From the NCBI GenBank assembly GCA_905116865.2, contig CAJHNH020007667.1, positions 912,353 through 976,352 of the forward strand: DNA of 64,000 nt. Direction: 5' to 3'. Positions 50,135-62,259 of this stretch are shown in pieces; positions within the stretch are counted from its first letter, which is position 1, and every line of letters starts with the position of its first letter. A model generated the notes under the pieces. That model saw only the letters and a program-made list of their open reading frames with translations, ran no database searches and was not told the origin of the DNA. The DNA is from Candidula unifasciata (lineage: Eukaryota; Mollusca; Gastropoda; Stylommatophora; Geomitridae). A program made the position numbers and the translations under genes.

Positions 50135-50425
50135 TATATATAGTGTCCTTTACAGGACGTTGCGGAACCAACCCCAACAGCCCCTGTCTATTGAGTGGTT
50201 TTTCTAGGCAAATGTACGTCCAGTAGTTTGCCATTGCTTTCTATCCGGTCGGCTTTCTTGATAGCCACCACACTAGCGCGGGTAACTTTCTATATAGGTT
50301 AGTTGCGTATCCTTTACAGGACGTTGCAGAACCAACCCTAACAACCCCTGGCTGTTGTGTGGTTTTTCAAGGCGCATTGCCTGCAGCTGGGATCGAACCC
50401 GGTCTCCCGGCATTACGAAGCGTTC
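50135..50425 (-). repeat. Two adjacent SINE-2 copies (reverse)
   Basis: TCCTTTACAGGACGTTGCGG at about 50147 and TCCTTTACAGGACGTTGCAG at about 50311 start two copies; the second is truncated and continues into a reversed box-B-like GGGATCGAACCCGG. Confidence 0.75.
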
Positions 50426-50614
50426 GCATAAAACTATAATTGTATACTACCTAAAACACAAAAATAGTCGTATGAACCAGCAACAGGACATTCCTCTAAA
50501 ACAGCAGCATATCTCAGTGTCACTATTGTGCTATTTCGTCTCCATCCACATCACCAGCATCTTTTGCTTTAAAATCTTGATATCAAAGTAGCTTTTTTTC
50601 ACACACATGAAGGG

Positions 50615-50850
50615 GTTGGAAGGTTGAACAACGGACCAACACCATGGCACACAGGTAGTAACCCATAAATGCTCCGTTCTTTTTCTAGCTCAAGTCTGAG
50701 TCCACAGAAGCTCAGGACAGTGTACATCCTCTGTAGCACCGGCGAGGATCCTGAAATACTTTGGGTACATTTTTAACTCCAAATTTTGCCCGGGCAGCGT
50801 CGTTAGGCTAATCTTTTCGATTTCTTACTAATCGAACTAACTACCCGGGA
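50615..50850 (-). repeat. SINE-3 copy, truncated
   Basis: Matches the GTTGAACAACGGACCAACAC to GTCGTTAGGCTAATCTTTTC part of SINE-3; the tRNA head is missing. Confidence 0.75.
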
Positions 50851-50984
50851 CCTCTGAAGCGATGCTCGCCCCTCTGCACGAAGCATGCCCGTTATCACCT
50901 TTCTCAACATGCTCTCTGAGTCAGTTACAATCATGGCATGTGTGTACAGCTGATTCTCAAGCCAGCGGAGGGCAGCAGAGACTC

Positions 50985-51300
50985 TATAGAAAAATTCTCA
51001 GAATACTATGCACAAAGAAGAGAAAAAATACTGACATTTTAAAAGATCTGAACATCAAGGAAGATTGGCTAATAAACAGCATCTTGTCTTGGAAGCTGAA
51101 ATATTTTGGTCATATCAAGTGCCATGGCGGACTGGCAACAACATAATATCAGAAGGCATGGTACCAGGAAGGAGGGACAGGGGTCGACAGACACAAAGAT
51201 GGGCACAGAATGCATGTGAACTCTTGAAGATGAAAGTACGCATGGCGGGAGGGCTGGCGAGAGATTAAGTTTCTTTCAGTCAGACCTCGATGACACAAAT
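50985..51300 (+). pseudogene. LINE-B-like C-terminal fragment (variant)
   Basis: Reads ILRILCTKKRKNTDILKDLN, LSWKLKYFGHIKCHGGL, then in another frame IISEGMVPGRRDRGRQTQRW and GGLARD. Confidence 0.75.
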
Positions 51301-51489
51301 CCATAATTTTTTTTAAATTCTTACTTTTTGTCATATATATATATATATATATTGCATTAGAAGGAACATAAATTAGAACACCTAACTGACCACCTCACTA
51401 GAAATGGACTGGTCACGGACGTGCATATATCTTACATTTTACATTACAGTAGTAACATCTGCATGGTGTTTAATATCAATATCTGTCTG

Positions 51490-51670
51490 GTAGCGTTTAT
51501 TAAAAGGGCCCTTAATATGGCTTTGGCTCCCAGATTGATCAAATCTTAAACGTGTACTAGGAAAACCCCGGGAAGTAAAGGCGGTCGTTGTGATGTTGAC
51601 CACCTAACACACCGAGAACCGATTTGTCTATAGAATATAGGTCTAGCCATTTATGCCCAATACGTCTGAA
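51490..51670 (+). repeat. SINE-1 3' part
   Basis: TGGCTCCCAGATTGATCAAA, CCCGGGAAGTAAAGGCGG, TGATGTTGACCACCTAACAC and TAGCCATTTATGCCC follow the SINE-1 body. Confidence 0.65.
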
Positions 51671-52009
51671 GCCTTGGAAAGGGGTCATTTACATTACTAA
51701 AAGGGTCATTGGTGGGTCGGGCATACAATGCTGGAGCCAACGGCACTCAGTGGTGATGTGGATAACATTGCCGCTATTTCCCCGGAACAGTGCAGACCTG
51801 AAAAGAAGAACTCACCGGGGACCTAAGAAATGGTGTTTTTTTTAAAATCAAAAATTCCTCTTATCCAGCTCAAGCAACGACAACAAAATGTGCCGGGGAT
51901 AAAAAAAAATTGTTCTTCGCAACAGAAATTCGCCACATCCGAGATCGCCATCATTGTATTCATTTTAGGGTGAGACGACCATTAGTTCTTACAACGAAAA
52001 TCCGTCTTG

Positions 52010-52265
52010 ATCAAATTCGAACCCAGGACTTGTCGGTCGGCAGGCGAGCGCCTAGCCACCACACTAGCGCGGTTAACTTTCTATATATGATAGTTGCGTT
52101 TCCTTCACAGGACGCTGCAGAACCAACCCTAACAGCCCCTGGCTGTTGTGTGGTTTTTCTAGGCAAATTTACGTTCAGTAGTTTGCCGTTGCTTTCTACA
52201 CAGTCGGTTTTCTTGATACCACTGTCGAAACTAACGCAAGGCGGCTCCCATAGTTTAAACATGAC
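52010..52265 (-). repeat. SINE-2 copy preceded by a SINE-1-type tRNA head (reverse)
   Basis: TTCGAACCCAGGACTTGTCG and GCGAGCGCCTAGCCACCACA are a reversed box B and box A. TCCTTCACAGGACGCTGCAG onward is SINE-2. Two SINEs in the same orientation, nested or adjacent. Confidence 0.65.
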
Positions 52266-52373
52266 TGCGTAGGTCAACTATTCTTGGGGAAAGGGGGTGG
52301 GCGGTGATGAGGAATCAGACCCCCCAACATTCCAAACCCCCAACCAGACAAACATTATTCTCAAGTGTCTAAG

Positions 52374-52645
52374 CGACATGGGAGTCGAGTGGTGTGTGCA
52401 GCTGGACGCTCGCCTGCGGATCGAAAGGTCGTGGGTTCGGGTCCTGACGGAGCCGGAGTTTTGTCCTAAATGACCTTGGCTCCCAGGTCGACTCAGCCTT
52501 GACGGGGTACCGGGTGCAGTCCTGGGAAGTAAAGGCTGACCACATCACCCACCAAGTGCCGATTGGTCAATAAAATATTGGTCTAGCCCTATATGCCCAA
52601 ACGCCTAATGGCGGGGGAAATGATCCTTTAGTTTACTTACTCTAA
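52374..52645 (+). repeat. SINE-1, best copy in the window
   Basis: tRNA-like head with GTGCAGCTGGACGCTCGCC and box-B-like GTGGGTTCGGGTCC, then TGACCTTGGCTCCCAGGTCG, CCTGGGAAGTAAAGGCTGAC, ACCAAGTGCCGATTGGTC and CTATATGCCCAAACGCC, ending near TTTAGTTTACTTACT. Confidence 0.8.
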
Positions 52646-52748
52646 GCGATCCACTTTGACTATGTATTGAAATTCTATTCTAAAAGAATTTGTTTATATG
52701 AGTAAATTTCAAAGTATTTAAAATTTATTATATTTATTTGCCACTTAG

Positions 52749-52750
52749 CA

Positions 52751-52785
<35 letters not shown>
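52749..52785. repeat. (ATT)n microsatellite
   Basis: About 12 ATT units. Confidence 0.95.
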
Positions 52786-52786
<1 letters not shown>

Positions 52787-53335
52787 GCTCCTAAACTGTG
52801 TCTAGGATCCTTGGCCACCCACTGCCTCCTTCCTCTCTCTCTTGGTGTTTAATATAGTTTCTGCACTGTTGAGTGGCCTGTGGCATATTGAGCATATCAC
52901 CAGTTAATCTACACAAGTATAAACCTAGCAACACATACCCATCACATTACAAAGCGTGATAACACGTCTTTTCTTTACCTTCTTACAGCAAGCCATTACC
53001 ACCAGTTCAAGAATACTTTCATCCACAATCTGATAGTCCACTGGTGAGCTGTTGAGCGTCTACCACTCACCGGTTGCTCCTGGCACTACCTCTCAGGGGA
53101 CTTGCATCTCCTGAGATTTCCTGCCAGCTCACTTCAAATTCCCATATGGATCGTTCACCCGTGCTGCAAGACGCGCAAGTGTGCCGTAAGATTCTATAAA
53201 ATCGGCAGGGGTATACTTTTACTGAAAACTAAACCAAGATGGAGAGGTTTAAATTCAGGAGGGTCGACTTCATTACATTGAATTTATCTCACAAGGCTCG
53301 GTCCCCTAGCAGACCTGCCAGTCCTCTGTCGGAAA

Positions 53336-53985
53336 AGTCGTACCGAGTCTATTCTTTTCCTTCGTACTGAGTCTATTCTTTTCCATTGAACTGTGTCTAT
53401 TCTTTTCCATCGTACTGAGTCTATTCTTTTCCATCGTACTGAGTCTATTCATTTCCATCGTACTGAGTCTATTCTTTTCCATCGTACTGAGTCTATTCAT
53501 TTCCATCGTACTGAGTCTATTCTTTTCCATCGCACTGTGTCTATTCTTTTCCATCGTAGTGCGTCTATTCTTTTCCATCGTACTGAGTCTTTTCTTTTCC
53601 ATTGTACTGAGTCTTTTCTTTTCCATCGTACTGAGACTTTTCTTTTCCATCGTAAGTCTATTCTTTTCCATCGTACTGAGTTTATTCTTTTCAATCGTAC
53701 TGCGTCTATTCTTTTCCATCACACTGCGTCTATTTTTTTCTATCGTACTGAGTCTATTCTTTTCCATCGTACTGAGTCTATTCTTTTCCATCGTACTGCG
53801 TCTATTCTTTTCCATCTTACTGGGTCTATTCTTTTCCATCGTACTGAGTCTATTCTTTTCCATCGTACTGAGTCTATTCTTTTCCATCGTACTGCGTCTA
53901 TTCTTTTCCATCTTACTGGGTCTATTCTTTTCCATCGTACTGAGTCTATTCTTTTCCATCGTACTGAGTCTATTCTTTTCCATCT
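53336..53985. repeat. 24-bp minisatellite, ~27 units, open on both strands
   Basis: Units of the form TACTGAGTCTATTCTTTTCC plus ATCG. Because 24 is a multiple of three, long frames exist on both strands: the minus strand gives a 225-residue frame of repeated MEKNRLST from 53983 to 53306. No promoter, splice signal or family match supports expression, so it is annotated as a repeat. Confidence 0.95.
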
Positions 53986-54061
53986 AAAATTCAGGTCCTG
54001 GAACCCACACCAGGCATTCCACAGAAATGTCACTGAGACATTTGGTCATACTAAGGTTATA

Positions 54062-54297
54062 TGGTCGGCGTCTGTGGCTTAGGCGTTGGGATCGTGCTTT
54101 GTAATTTCGGGATGCCGGGTTGGATCCCAGCTGCGGACCTTGCGCCTTGCATTGGTTTCGACTGTGGTATCGAGAAGCGACGGTCCAGAAAAGCAACGGC
54201 AAACTACTGGACGTAAACTTGCATAGAAAAACTACCACAGCCAAAAATGCTGGGGTTGGTTCTGCAACGTCCTGTAATGGATACGCAACTAATTTAA
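54062..54297 (+). repeat. SINE-2, best copy in the window
   Basis: tRNA-like head: box-A-like GTGGCTTAGGCGTTGGG and box-B-like GGTTGGATCCC, then AAGCAACGGCAAACTACTGG, AACTTGCATAGAAAAACTAC and GGGTTGGTTCTGCAACGTCC, ending in a poly-A run. Confidence 0.8.
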
Positions 54298-54458
54298 AAA
54301 AAAAAATGTTTATTTGGTAGCGTCAGGGTATCGCCAAAACAGGTGTGACGCCACCAAGAAATATGGGGGAAGGTCATGAGAGGAAGGGTTTGAAGGGAGC
54401 TCAGTCCCGTTATAATTTTCTAGTGGCGGGCTGAAGGGGTGTGTTGATAATAAGTACA

Positions 54459-54459
54459 A

Positions 54460-54506
<47 letters not shown>
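54459..54506. repeat. (AAT)n microsatellite
   Basis: About 15 AAT units. Confidence 0.95.
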
Positions 54507-54509
54507 TCT

Positions 54510-55510
54510 TTTTTCCTATATTGTTATTATTTTTGCCGAATGGCAAACACATTTGGTCATCGTTGACATAACAGATTTATTTCATTATTTTGGCATTAGT
54601 TGCCGTATAACACATAAATATACTAATTCTATTTTGAATAATCTGAAATATTATACAACAAACTCCTCAAAAAAAGAGACTGTTTATGCATAACGTGTTG
54701 TCCTATCAAAGGATGCACATTTTGTTTCCTTTCACAGCCCCGTCCGATCTGAAGTCGGGGATCCTAAAATAACTTAACGATTGAAAGGGCTTTCTGTGAC
54801 TTTTATCTGGGGGATTCTCATCCGAATCATGGCACTTTATGTGACCGGAAGTTAATCGCACATTGCGCGGTCCTGGTGGGGTTAAACCTCAGTCCCTCAA
54901 TGTCTATACGTGGTTAGTACGACCTTTTGCAAAATTGTCTAAATGAATCCCATTTTCACCCCCGAAAACGAACATATTTTTTTTTTGGCGAAAAGGGATT
55001 TGGGGGGGGGGGGGGGCTCAAGATACCTGAAACCCAGTGATTCGGTGCCTATGCCACAATTAGCTGTGTTAAACGGGAAGCTGGGTTTAATTGGCGACCA
55101 GGTCGCCCATTGGGTCGCCGGTAGACGACTTCGCAGGCAGGTCGGGACAGTGTTTGTGTCCTCTGGGTCTGTCCACTGCAGGAGTCATCTTCACAGCTCT
55201 TGGTGGCGTGCAATGCTGAGCAATTTTTATGGCACACATAAACCAGTCACAATTATAACCTAAAGATCCCCCTTCGGGGATGCTGGGTAAAGGTGATGAT
55301 TTTCATTTTTTTTTTCGAGCAAAGCAAGCCAGTCCAAGAGCTGGGTTTCTGGAATGTGCTGTGTTTGATTCTTATTCTTGTATCGTGACCCCCTAGACTA
55401 CAACCCAGAAAAAAAGGCTTGGGGGGGGGGGGGGGTTTAAAAAAATCTTTAGCATGTAACAAGAAAGAGGCGTTCTATTTGTTAAAATGTTTTCTAGACA
55501 CATTTCTAGT
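54510..55510. other. No gene seen
   Basis: Contains poly-G runs near 55001-55016 and 55420-55435 and no recognised coding segment. Confidence 0.45.
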
Positions 55511-55513
55511 TCC

Positions 55514-55625
55514 TTCATTCATTCATTCATTCATTCATTCATTCATTCATTCATTCATTCATTCATTCATTCATTCATTCATTCATTCATTCATTCATTC
55601 ATTCGTTCATTCATTCATTCATTCG
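55514..55625. repeat. (ATTC)n microsatellite
   Basis: About 27 ATTC units with ATTCG variants at the 3' end. Confidence 0.97.
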
Positions 55626-56339
55626 TATGGCAAAATGTGGCGTCTTAACGAATAAGCACGCTAGGCAGTTCTCCGTTGGTCCTCCCAGCATAAAAATACT
55701 ACGCTAATTTTACTATATAGATAAATTACATTTTCTTCCGGTGACTGGTTGTGTAGGCAGTGTCCTGTCCACTGCCCAGGGGAGATCATACTGCTGTAAG
55801 GGCGGATTGCTAGTAGGCACCGCCAACTGTAGATTTATAGCTAAAGATGGCCGTGGTAGTAGGCAAACGAGCAGGTGACCACTTCGTATTGTTTTCGTAT
55901 TCCAACGTTTGTGTTCCCCCCTCAAGGAATAAAAAATCACTATCATTTCTCAAAATAAAGTAAAGAATAGCAAACGAGTGAAGTTAGTCCCTAGCTAGTT
56001 CGTCAGTCTTAGAATCCTCAAAGCAAATCAGAAAATTAGTACAATCTCACATTCACATCCAAGGGTTAAATAAATATAAGTTGTGATAACCGATATTTTC
56101 ACAAGAGAATTAGGCCTGAACATTTTCTTAAAGAAAGAATAAATAAATGCACTAAAATTTTAAAAGATGATAAAAAAATTAAAAATATAAAACAAAGCTT
56201 TTCAAAGAAAACCGCGTTCACCAGCACAGTTTACCTGTTTAAAGAGAACCCATAGAGAGTGGCCTACAGGCGATACCGCAATCTGAAAGACAGATATGTC
56301 AGAAGACGGCTTGGTGCTTTTCCAATATCCCCCCCCCCT

Positions 56340-56605
56340 TTTTTTTTCCCTTCCACGATGACGTCTAAGGACATTGTAATATTTTCCATGGTGGAAAGGG
56401 TGGATTGTCAGACTTTTTAATGCTTCTAACTACCCTAGGACATCTAGAACTGGGCCTAATCCTAACCCACCAACGTCCCACGAGAGAGTGTAGCCTAAAT
56501 CCCATGACTGCATGCAGCCTCGGTCGCACGACTGCATGCGGTCTATCTACCACCCCTAAAATATTCGACTGTCTTTTTACGGGTAGATATTGGAATGGAA
56601 CCTGA
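56340..56605. mobile_element. MITE related to 18248 and 32136 elements (opposite orientation)
   Basis: Contains CTAACCCACCAACGTCCCAC, GACTGCATGCAGCC...GACTGCATGCGGTC and CTACCACCCCTAAAATATTC, the reverse of the 32136 core. Ends TTCCAATATC on one side and GATATTGGAA on the other. Confidence 0.55.
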
Positions 56606-56879
56606 CGGCTTTCACCGATTCACACGGCACTTCCTGTACGCAAAGACGAGTACCCATAGCACAAGATTTCAGTCTAATATTCACACCTCATTTTGTAGCT
56701 TCTCCGAGTGTTAGTTTCAAACTGAACAGACATTTTCTTGTAAAGATCAAAGTCTACTTTATGCCATAGGGCGGTGGCTGAGGTTCGTTTATTCTGGACT
56801 TGGTCGTGTTCCTAAACTTGAATTTGTTTGGGTGCACATCCAATTTATAGATCAACTTATTTGTGTGAAGACTGTTGGC

Positions 56880-57240
56880 TCCTCGTCTCACAGGCAGATA
56901 TGCTACTACTTCGGAGGAAAAATCCCTGATTAGCAGCCTCCTATGACATGCTTGATAGGAAGCAGTTGAAATATTCTCCCCACCCCCCCCCCCCCCCCCA
57001 CCTAAATTAGTGCCTAGGAACGCAAATAGAAAACAAAAATACTGTCTATATCTAATCTAACCCCTTTAATCAATTTACTGTCTACATCTGAGAAGCAGGG
57101 TACCAACGGTGTGCATACAAATAGGTCAGATATGTAAAACGGATGTGCACGCAACACTCAGGTTCTGGAACAAGTCTAAAGTCCAGATGTAGATGAACAA
57201 CCAGAATTTTCCACTGGATTTTACAGACGGTGAAGGCAAA
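56880..57240 (+). repeat. SINE-4 copy, seed of the (GAA)n array
   Basis: CATCTGAGAAGCAGGGTACC, CACTCAGGTTCTGGAACAAG, GTCCAGATGTAGATGAACAA and GATTTTACAGACGGTGAAGG run directly into GAA repeats. Confidence 0.75.
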
Positions 57241-57598
57241 GAAGAAGAAGAAGAAGAAGAAGAAGAAGAAGAAGAAGAAGAAGAAGAAGAAGAAGAAGAA
57301 GAAGAAGAAGAAGAAGAAGAAGAAGAAGAAGAAGAAGAAGAAGAAGAAGAAGAAGATGAAGAAGAAGATGAAGAAGAAGAAGAAGAAGAAGAAGAAGAAG
57401 AAGAAGAAGAAGAAGAAGAAGAAGAAGAAGAAGAAGAAGAAGAAGAAGAAGAAGAAGAAACGAAGGAGAAGAAGAAAGAAAAGAAGAAGAAGAAGAAGAA
57501 AAAAAAAGAAAAAGAAGAAGAAGAAGAAGAAGAAGAAGAAGAAGAAGAAGAAGAAGAAGAAGAAGAAGAAGAAGAAGAAGAAGAAGAAGAAGAAGAAT
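57238..57598. repeat. (GAA)n microsatellite, ~360 bp
   Basis: Nearly pure GAA with two GATGAA interruptions and an AAAGAAAAG island near 57470-57515. Open frames of poly-Glu, poly-Lys, poly-Ser and poly-Leu are artefacts. Confidence 0.98.
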
Positions 57599-58037
57599 TA
57601 ACAGTTGTTCTGTCTCGGTGCCAACTTTCCATAAACAGTCATCTGTACACAAAGAGTTAAAATCGCAGCAAACTACTGGCAGATAAACGCTTATCTTCCT
57701 TGACGGATTCAACCCTAAATCATCCCTACTAAACAGACAGGTCGTGCGGCTCTAGGGCGCTTAATTAGCCATGGGGATGACATGGCGTAGCTTCCAGTAA
57801 TCTCTGCGCTTGAGTCCGTCTTTCTGCGCGTTGGTCCTGGAGGAAATCTTCGCCCAGCGCCGACTTGTCCGATTGTATTCTGTGTTGTTAACAGATGGTG
57901 GATGAGACACACTGACTGCTCTCTCTCTCTTTCTCCGTCGTAACCTCGTGGGGAACGATCTACCAGGTTGTTAACTGTTGCCTTTAGGATGTTATATATG
58001 TATTTCTGTGTTCATTCTTTGCTTACCGCTCTCTCTT

Positions 58038-58039
<2 letters not shown>

Positions 58040-58082
<43 letters not shown>

Positions 58083-58110
58083 TGTGTGTGTGTGTGTGTT
58101 GTGTAAGTGT
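58040..58110. repeat. (TG)n microsatellite
   Basis: About 30 TG units with short interruptions, then a poly-G run at 58134-58147. Confidence 0.95.
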
Positions 58111-58374
58111 GTGTGTTTGGGGGTTGGGAGTGGTGGGGGGGGGGGGGTTAGTATGTGTATCATCAAGTGTCATGCCAAATTATTTCCGTTTGCCATCATG
58201 CGCGTGCCAAGAGTTGGGTGAAAGGGTAAGAGATGGTAAAGAGATGTTGCTTCTTTGGTTAAAGAGTCCTTTTTTAAATCTACAGTTTGGAATCCGCCAG
58301 CGATGTTCTGTTCCCCTCCCCTTCCCCATATTTCCCGCTATTTTTCACCTACTTCTACTTTTCTTCTTCTCTCT

Positions 58375-58800
58375 ACTCATGGAATGCCTCGCGGCCTCAG
58401 GACAAGAAGAGATCTTTAGATCGGGCCCTTCTGTTCGCTAGTACATTTTAGTGTCTCTGATATTTCTGCTGTCCATGTTCTGCGTGGTTCGACTTCTGGG
58501 TCTATTACCACTGTAACAGTATAACACTGTTCTCTGTGAGGCCCTGTCTGCTTCCAATCTTGTTACATGGCCAAACCAGTTGATTTGTTGTCTACCTATA
58601 AAGTTCAGTATTGGTTCTGTGCCCATCCTCCTCCTGATATCATCGTTCCTAAGTCGATCTTTCCTCGTTACATCTAGCATATTATCACCTATATCACCTA
58701 CATATACCGCACAAGTACAGTATACCAAACTATGAACGAAAACGAGTGATACGTGTAAGAAACTGCTTGTTGCGGACAACCAAACCTTCATGTTAGACAC
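58375..58800 (-). pseudogene. LINE-D 3' fragment
   Basis: Minus frame: LDVTRKDRLRNDDIRRRMGT, EPILNFIGRQQINWFGHVTR and an Arg-rich NRPRSRTTQNMDS end. Same family as 60140-61040. Confidence 0.8.
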
Positions 58801-59654
58801 AGTGAAAAAAATCTCCAGACACCTCAGACGTTATAAACACATCAGCAACAAGAAAATGGGTAAAAAGTAATTTAAATACAATGGACAACGGATGCACTTT
58901 TGGAGATAGTCAGATCAGAACAGCCAGTCAAGATGTACGTAGAAAATCTATAACTAAATTAAGCAAAATACTTCAAATATCTTAGAAGAAAATATAATGT
59001 GGAAAAAAATGAGCAAAAATTAAAAAAAAAATGTTAAACAGGAAATCCAAATAATGTGACAGACCAACATGTAACAACTGACAACAATAAAGTACTCTTC
59101 AATACGGCAGTTACACCAACATTCTACCAGAGGGGGCGTTTCCCCTACCCCCCCCCCCCCCCAACCCCAAAAAAAAAAAAAAAAAATAATAATGCAATAA
59201 TTATGTGGTACATTTTAAATAAAAGCTTATTCGAATTTTAATAACCCCTCCCCCACCCCATTTTTTTTTTTTTTAGTCATACTTACACGTTATCGATCAG
59301 CTTAAACAGTGATACAATTATGTTTTGCAATGACTTATTTGTCCTGTCTCCACGACAAATGTCCTCCAGGAATTGTTGAGAACTCAAACACTAATACGAA
59401 TTCACGGTAAAGTGCTAAACACTACAATATGTCAATGCCACATAACGAAACTACACCCCCCCCCCCTCCCCCCCCCCACCCTCTCCCCCTGTAGATTTAA
59501 AGTTAAATGGGTGAAGTCGTTTCAACATATTTTAAAATCGTATTGCATCTTTTTCGAGAATTCCAAACAATCTTTTTCCGTGTGGATTCCGTGTCAGGTG
59601 TGTAAGGTAACGAGCAGGCTCAAAGATTAGATGCTCCCGCTCCTCTGGGCGGTG

Positions 59655-60115
59655 AGCTACTATATGGTAAAGCAGATGTGGTGAAGCCTCTATGACAGAG
59701 TTATTCAACTGGCGGCCCGAGGGCCAAGTCTGGCCCGCCGAGGTATAGCAAGTGGCGGCAGATTATTGACAGTTGTATAATAATCTTTCTTTATTGGGAC
59801 TTTGACTTCTGACCAGGGACGATCCCCACTTTCTACATTTGACTCCTGGGTAAACTAAGTTAAATAGTCCTGCTCTATGAAGTCAAACTTACAGTGCAAA
59901 AAAAAAATCGACAGGGAATCCACACAGTGAAAGACTAATTCAACCGGGGGAAAGAGGGGGGGGGGGGAGGTAGGAGGGTGTCTGACTGGAGGTTTTGTGA
60001 GATATAGTGAACATTGAAGGGAAAACAGAGACTGTCATTTAATCAGGTTGCAACTGCTACTACTGACATGTCGTTTCTTCGTTGGCTTCTTTTGATGAAG
60101 ACGGAGCACGTCAGT
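59655..60115 (+). pseudogene. LINE-A 3' fragment split by a hAT MITE
   Basis: LLYGKADVVKPL before 59690; family end AGGGAAAACAGAGACTGTC, AATCAGGTTGCAACTG and GAAGACGGAGCACG after. The 59696-59872 element lies between. Confidence 0.65.
59696..59872. mobile_element. Small hAT MITE with 8-bp target duplication
   Basis: Left end CAGAGTTATTCAACTGGCGG then CCCGAGGGCC; the right end reverse complement starts CAGGACTATTTAACT. Perfect CTCTATGA repeats flank it (59688-59695 and 59873-59880). The GCGGCCCG...GGGCC style is typical of hAT ends in animals. 177 bp, non-coding. Confidence 0.8.
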
Positions 60116-60139
60116 TGTTTATTCATTCATTAGTTCTTC

Positions 60140-61040
60140 TTCTCTTCTGTTCTCTACTCCAGGAATGCCTCGCGGCATCACAACAGGAAGAGATCTTTGG
60201 AATGGACTCTCCTGTTCTCTACGAATGAAGTAATTTCCAGTGTCTCTGAAACTTCAGCGGTTCAGTCGTGGGTGGTCGACCTCTGGATCTGTTAACATTG
60301 TATATGAATAACATTGCTCTATGTAGCGCCTTGTTCCAATCTTGTTACATGGCCTAACCATTTGATTTGTTGTCTACCTATAAAGTTTGGTATTGGTTCT
60401 GTGCCGACTCTCCTCCGGATATCATCGTTCCCAAGTCAATATTTCCTTGTTACACCTAGCAGAGTACGTAAACATTTCATTTCTGTCATGACTGTTTTCC
60501 TTCTGTCTTCTAAAGACAGAGTCCGTGTTTGATACTGATAGAATATCGTTGGTGAAAATCTGGTGTTGAACATTGTTCTTTTAGTGTTCATATTCACACA
60601 CTTTGCTTTCAAAATTGGTGCCATCTGGCCAAAAACTTGAATGACTTTACTGCATATTTGCTGGATTTCTTCATTAACTCTTACGTCTTCTAACCCACAC
60701 ACACGCACACACACACACACATGGTCCTAAAAATGTAAAATACGTCACATGCTTTTGGTGTTCATGAGTTTTGATATTGGTGGTTCTTCCTTTTCTGGAA
60801 AATGTCGTCTTTTTTGTTTTGTCTACGTTGATCTTCATGTCATATTTGTCGCATTCTGAGTGGAACTATTGGAATGTTCTTGCTGTTGTACTGCTGTTGG
60901 TGTTATGATTGCCTGGTCGTCGGCGAAACGCAATTCATTTAGTAATTCTCAGATGTTGTCCCCCTCGCTGATGTTAACTGATTTGTAAATTTGGTTGCCG
61001 TATGCGATGAACAGTAGTGGTGATAGATCCCATGTAATCT
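60140..61040 (-). pseudogene. LINE-D reverse transcriptase fragment
   Basis: Minus strand order: LSPLLFIAYGNQIYKS, LRFADDQAI (intact FADD box near 60920), DVRVNEEIQQICSKVIQVFG, RFSPTIFYQYQTRTLSLEDR, LGNDDIRRRVGTEPIPNF and IGRQQIKWLGHVTRLE. Stops and shifts between blocks. Confidence 0.85.
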
Positions 61041-61165
61041 AATTTCATTCATTCAATCATTCATTTTTTCAGTCGTTCATTCATTCATTCATTCATTCAT
61101 TCATTCATTCATTCATTCATTCATTCATTCATTCATTCATTCATCCATTCATTTATTCATTCATG
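61040..61165. repeat. (ATTC)n microsatellite
   Basis: About 25 ATTC units with a few variants. Confidence 0.95.
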
Positions 61166-61207
61166 CAATTTGAACATAAGTCTAATCACATTTCTAATGC
61201 TTTTACC

Positions 61208-61790
61208 CTGTTAGATTTATACAAGTTTTCACTGTTATGATGTACACTAGTTTTCCTCTGTTAAGATGTACACAAGTTTCCCCTGTTAAGATTTACACAA
61301 GTTTCCCCTGTTAAAATTTACACAAGTTTCCCCTGTTATGATGTACACCAGTTTCTCTTGTTACGATGTACACCAGTTTCTTTTGTTACGCTGTACACCA
61401 GTTTCTCTTGTTACGATGTCTACTAGCTTCTCTTGTTACGATATACACCAGTTTTCCCTGTTGCGATGTGCACCAGTTTACCCTGTTAAAATGTACACGT
61501 TTCCCCTGTTAAGATTTACACAAGTTTTCCCTGTTACGATGCACACCAGTTCCCCTGTTACGATGTATACCAGTTTTCCCTGATAAGATGTACACCAGTT
61601 TCCCAGTTAAGATGTACACCAGTTTTCCCTGTTAAGATGTACACCATTTTCCCTGTTAAGATGTACACCAGTTTCCCCTGTTAAGATGTATACCAGTTTC
61701 CCTGTTGAGATGTACACCAGTTTCCCATGTTAAGATGCACACAAGTTTTCCCTGTTACGATGTACACCAGTTTCCACTTCTAAACAAGTG
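61208..61790. repeat. 24-25-bp minisatellite, ~23 units
   Basis: Irregular units around CCCTGTTAAGATGTACACCA; unit length varies by one or two bases, so frames do not stay open throughout. Confidence 0.93.
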
Positions 61791-62259
61791 CTAATAGAAT
61801 GAGCATCCACTTCTTCTGATCCAGGTAACCGGTTTCCTTATCTTGCACATAAAACACGTTTTTATGTTTGAAATCTACTTGCACTGACATACAAGATTGC
61901 TAGGCAGAAAACTGGTTTCCGAGCTCTGAGGCTGACGCTGGCCTTTCCTCCGAAGTACAGCGCCGCTCTACACAGGTAATTGCTGAATGATAGATACTTA
62001 AGTTGCTTAGGACTGCGAGAACACTATCGCTGTAATATATTACCTTCAGATTGGAAGGGTTATGGTTTCTTAATACGTTCGTTTCTGCCAGCAGGTAAAC
62101 CACATTAGTATGATATGCGCTTACAAATAGGTAATATATAGAGAATATGGTTGATGATGTTTTTACTTTTTCTCCCCCACTGTGTGATCGTTTCACTATA
62201 AACGTTCCGTGCGTTTTAAACTTTTCCCCATAATGCTTCTGTGACCGTGCTATGTTTGT

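Noticed and set aside
57126..57712. Poly-Glu, poly-Lys, poly-Ser and poly-Leu frames
   Set aside because: All come from the (GAA)n microsatellite.
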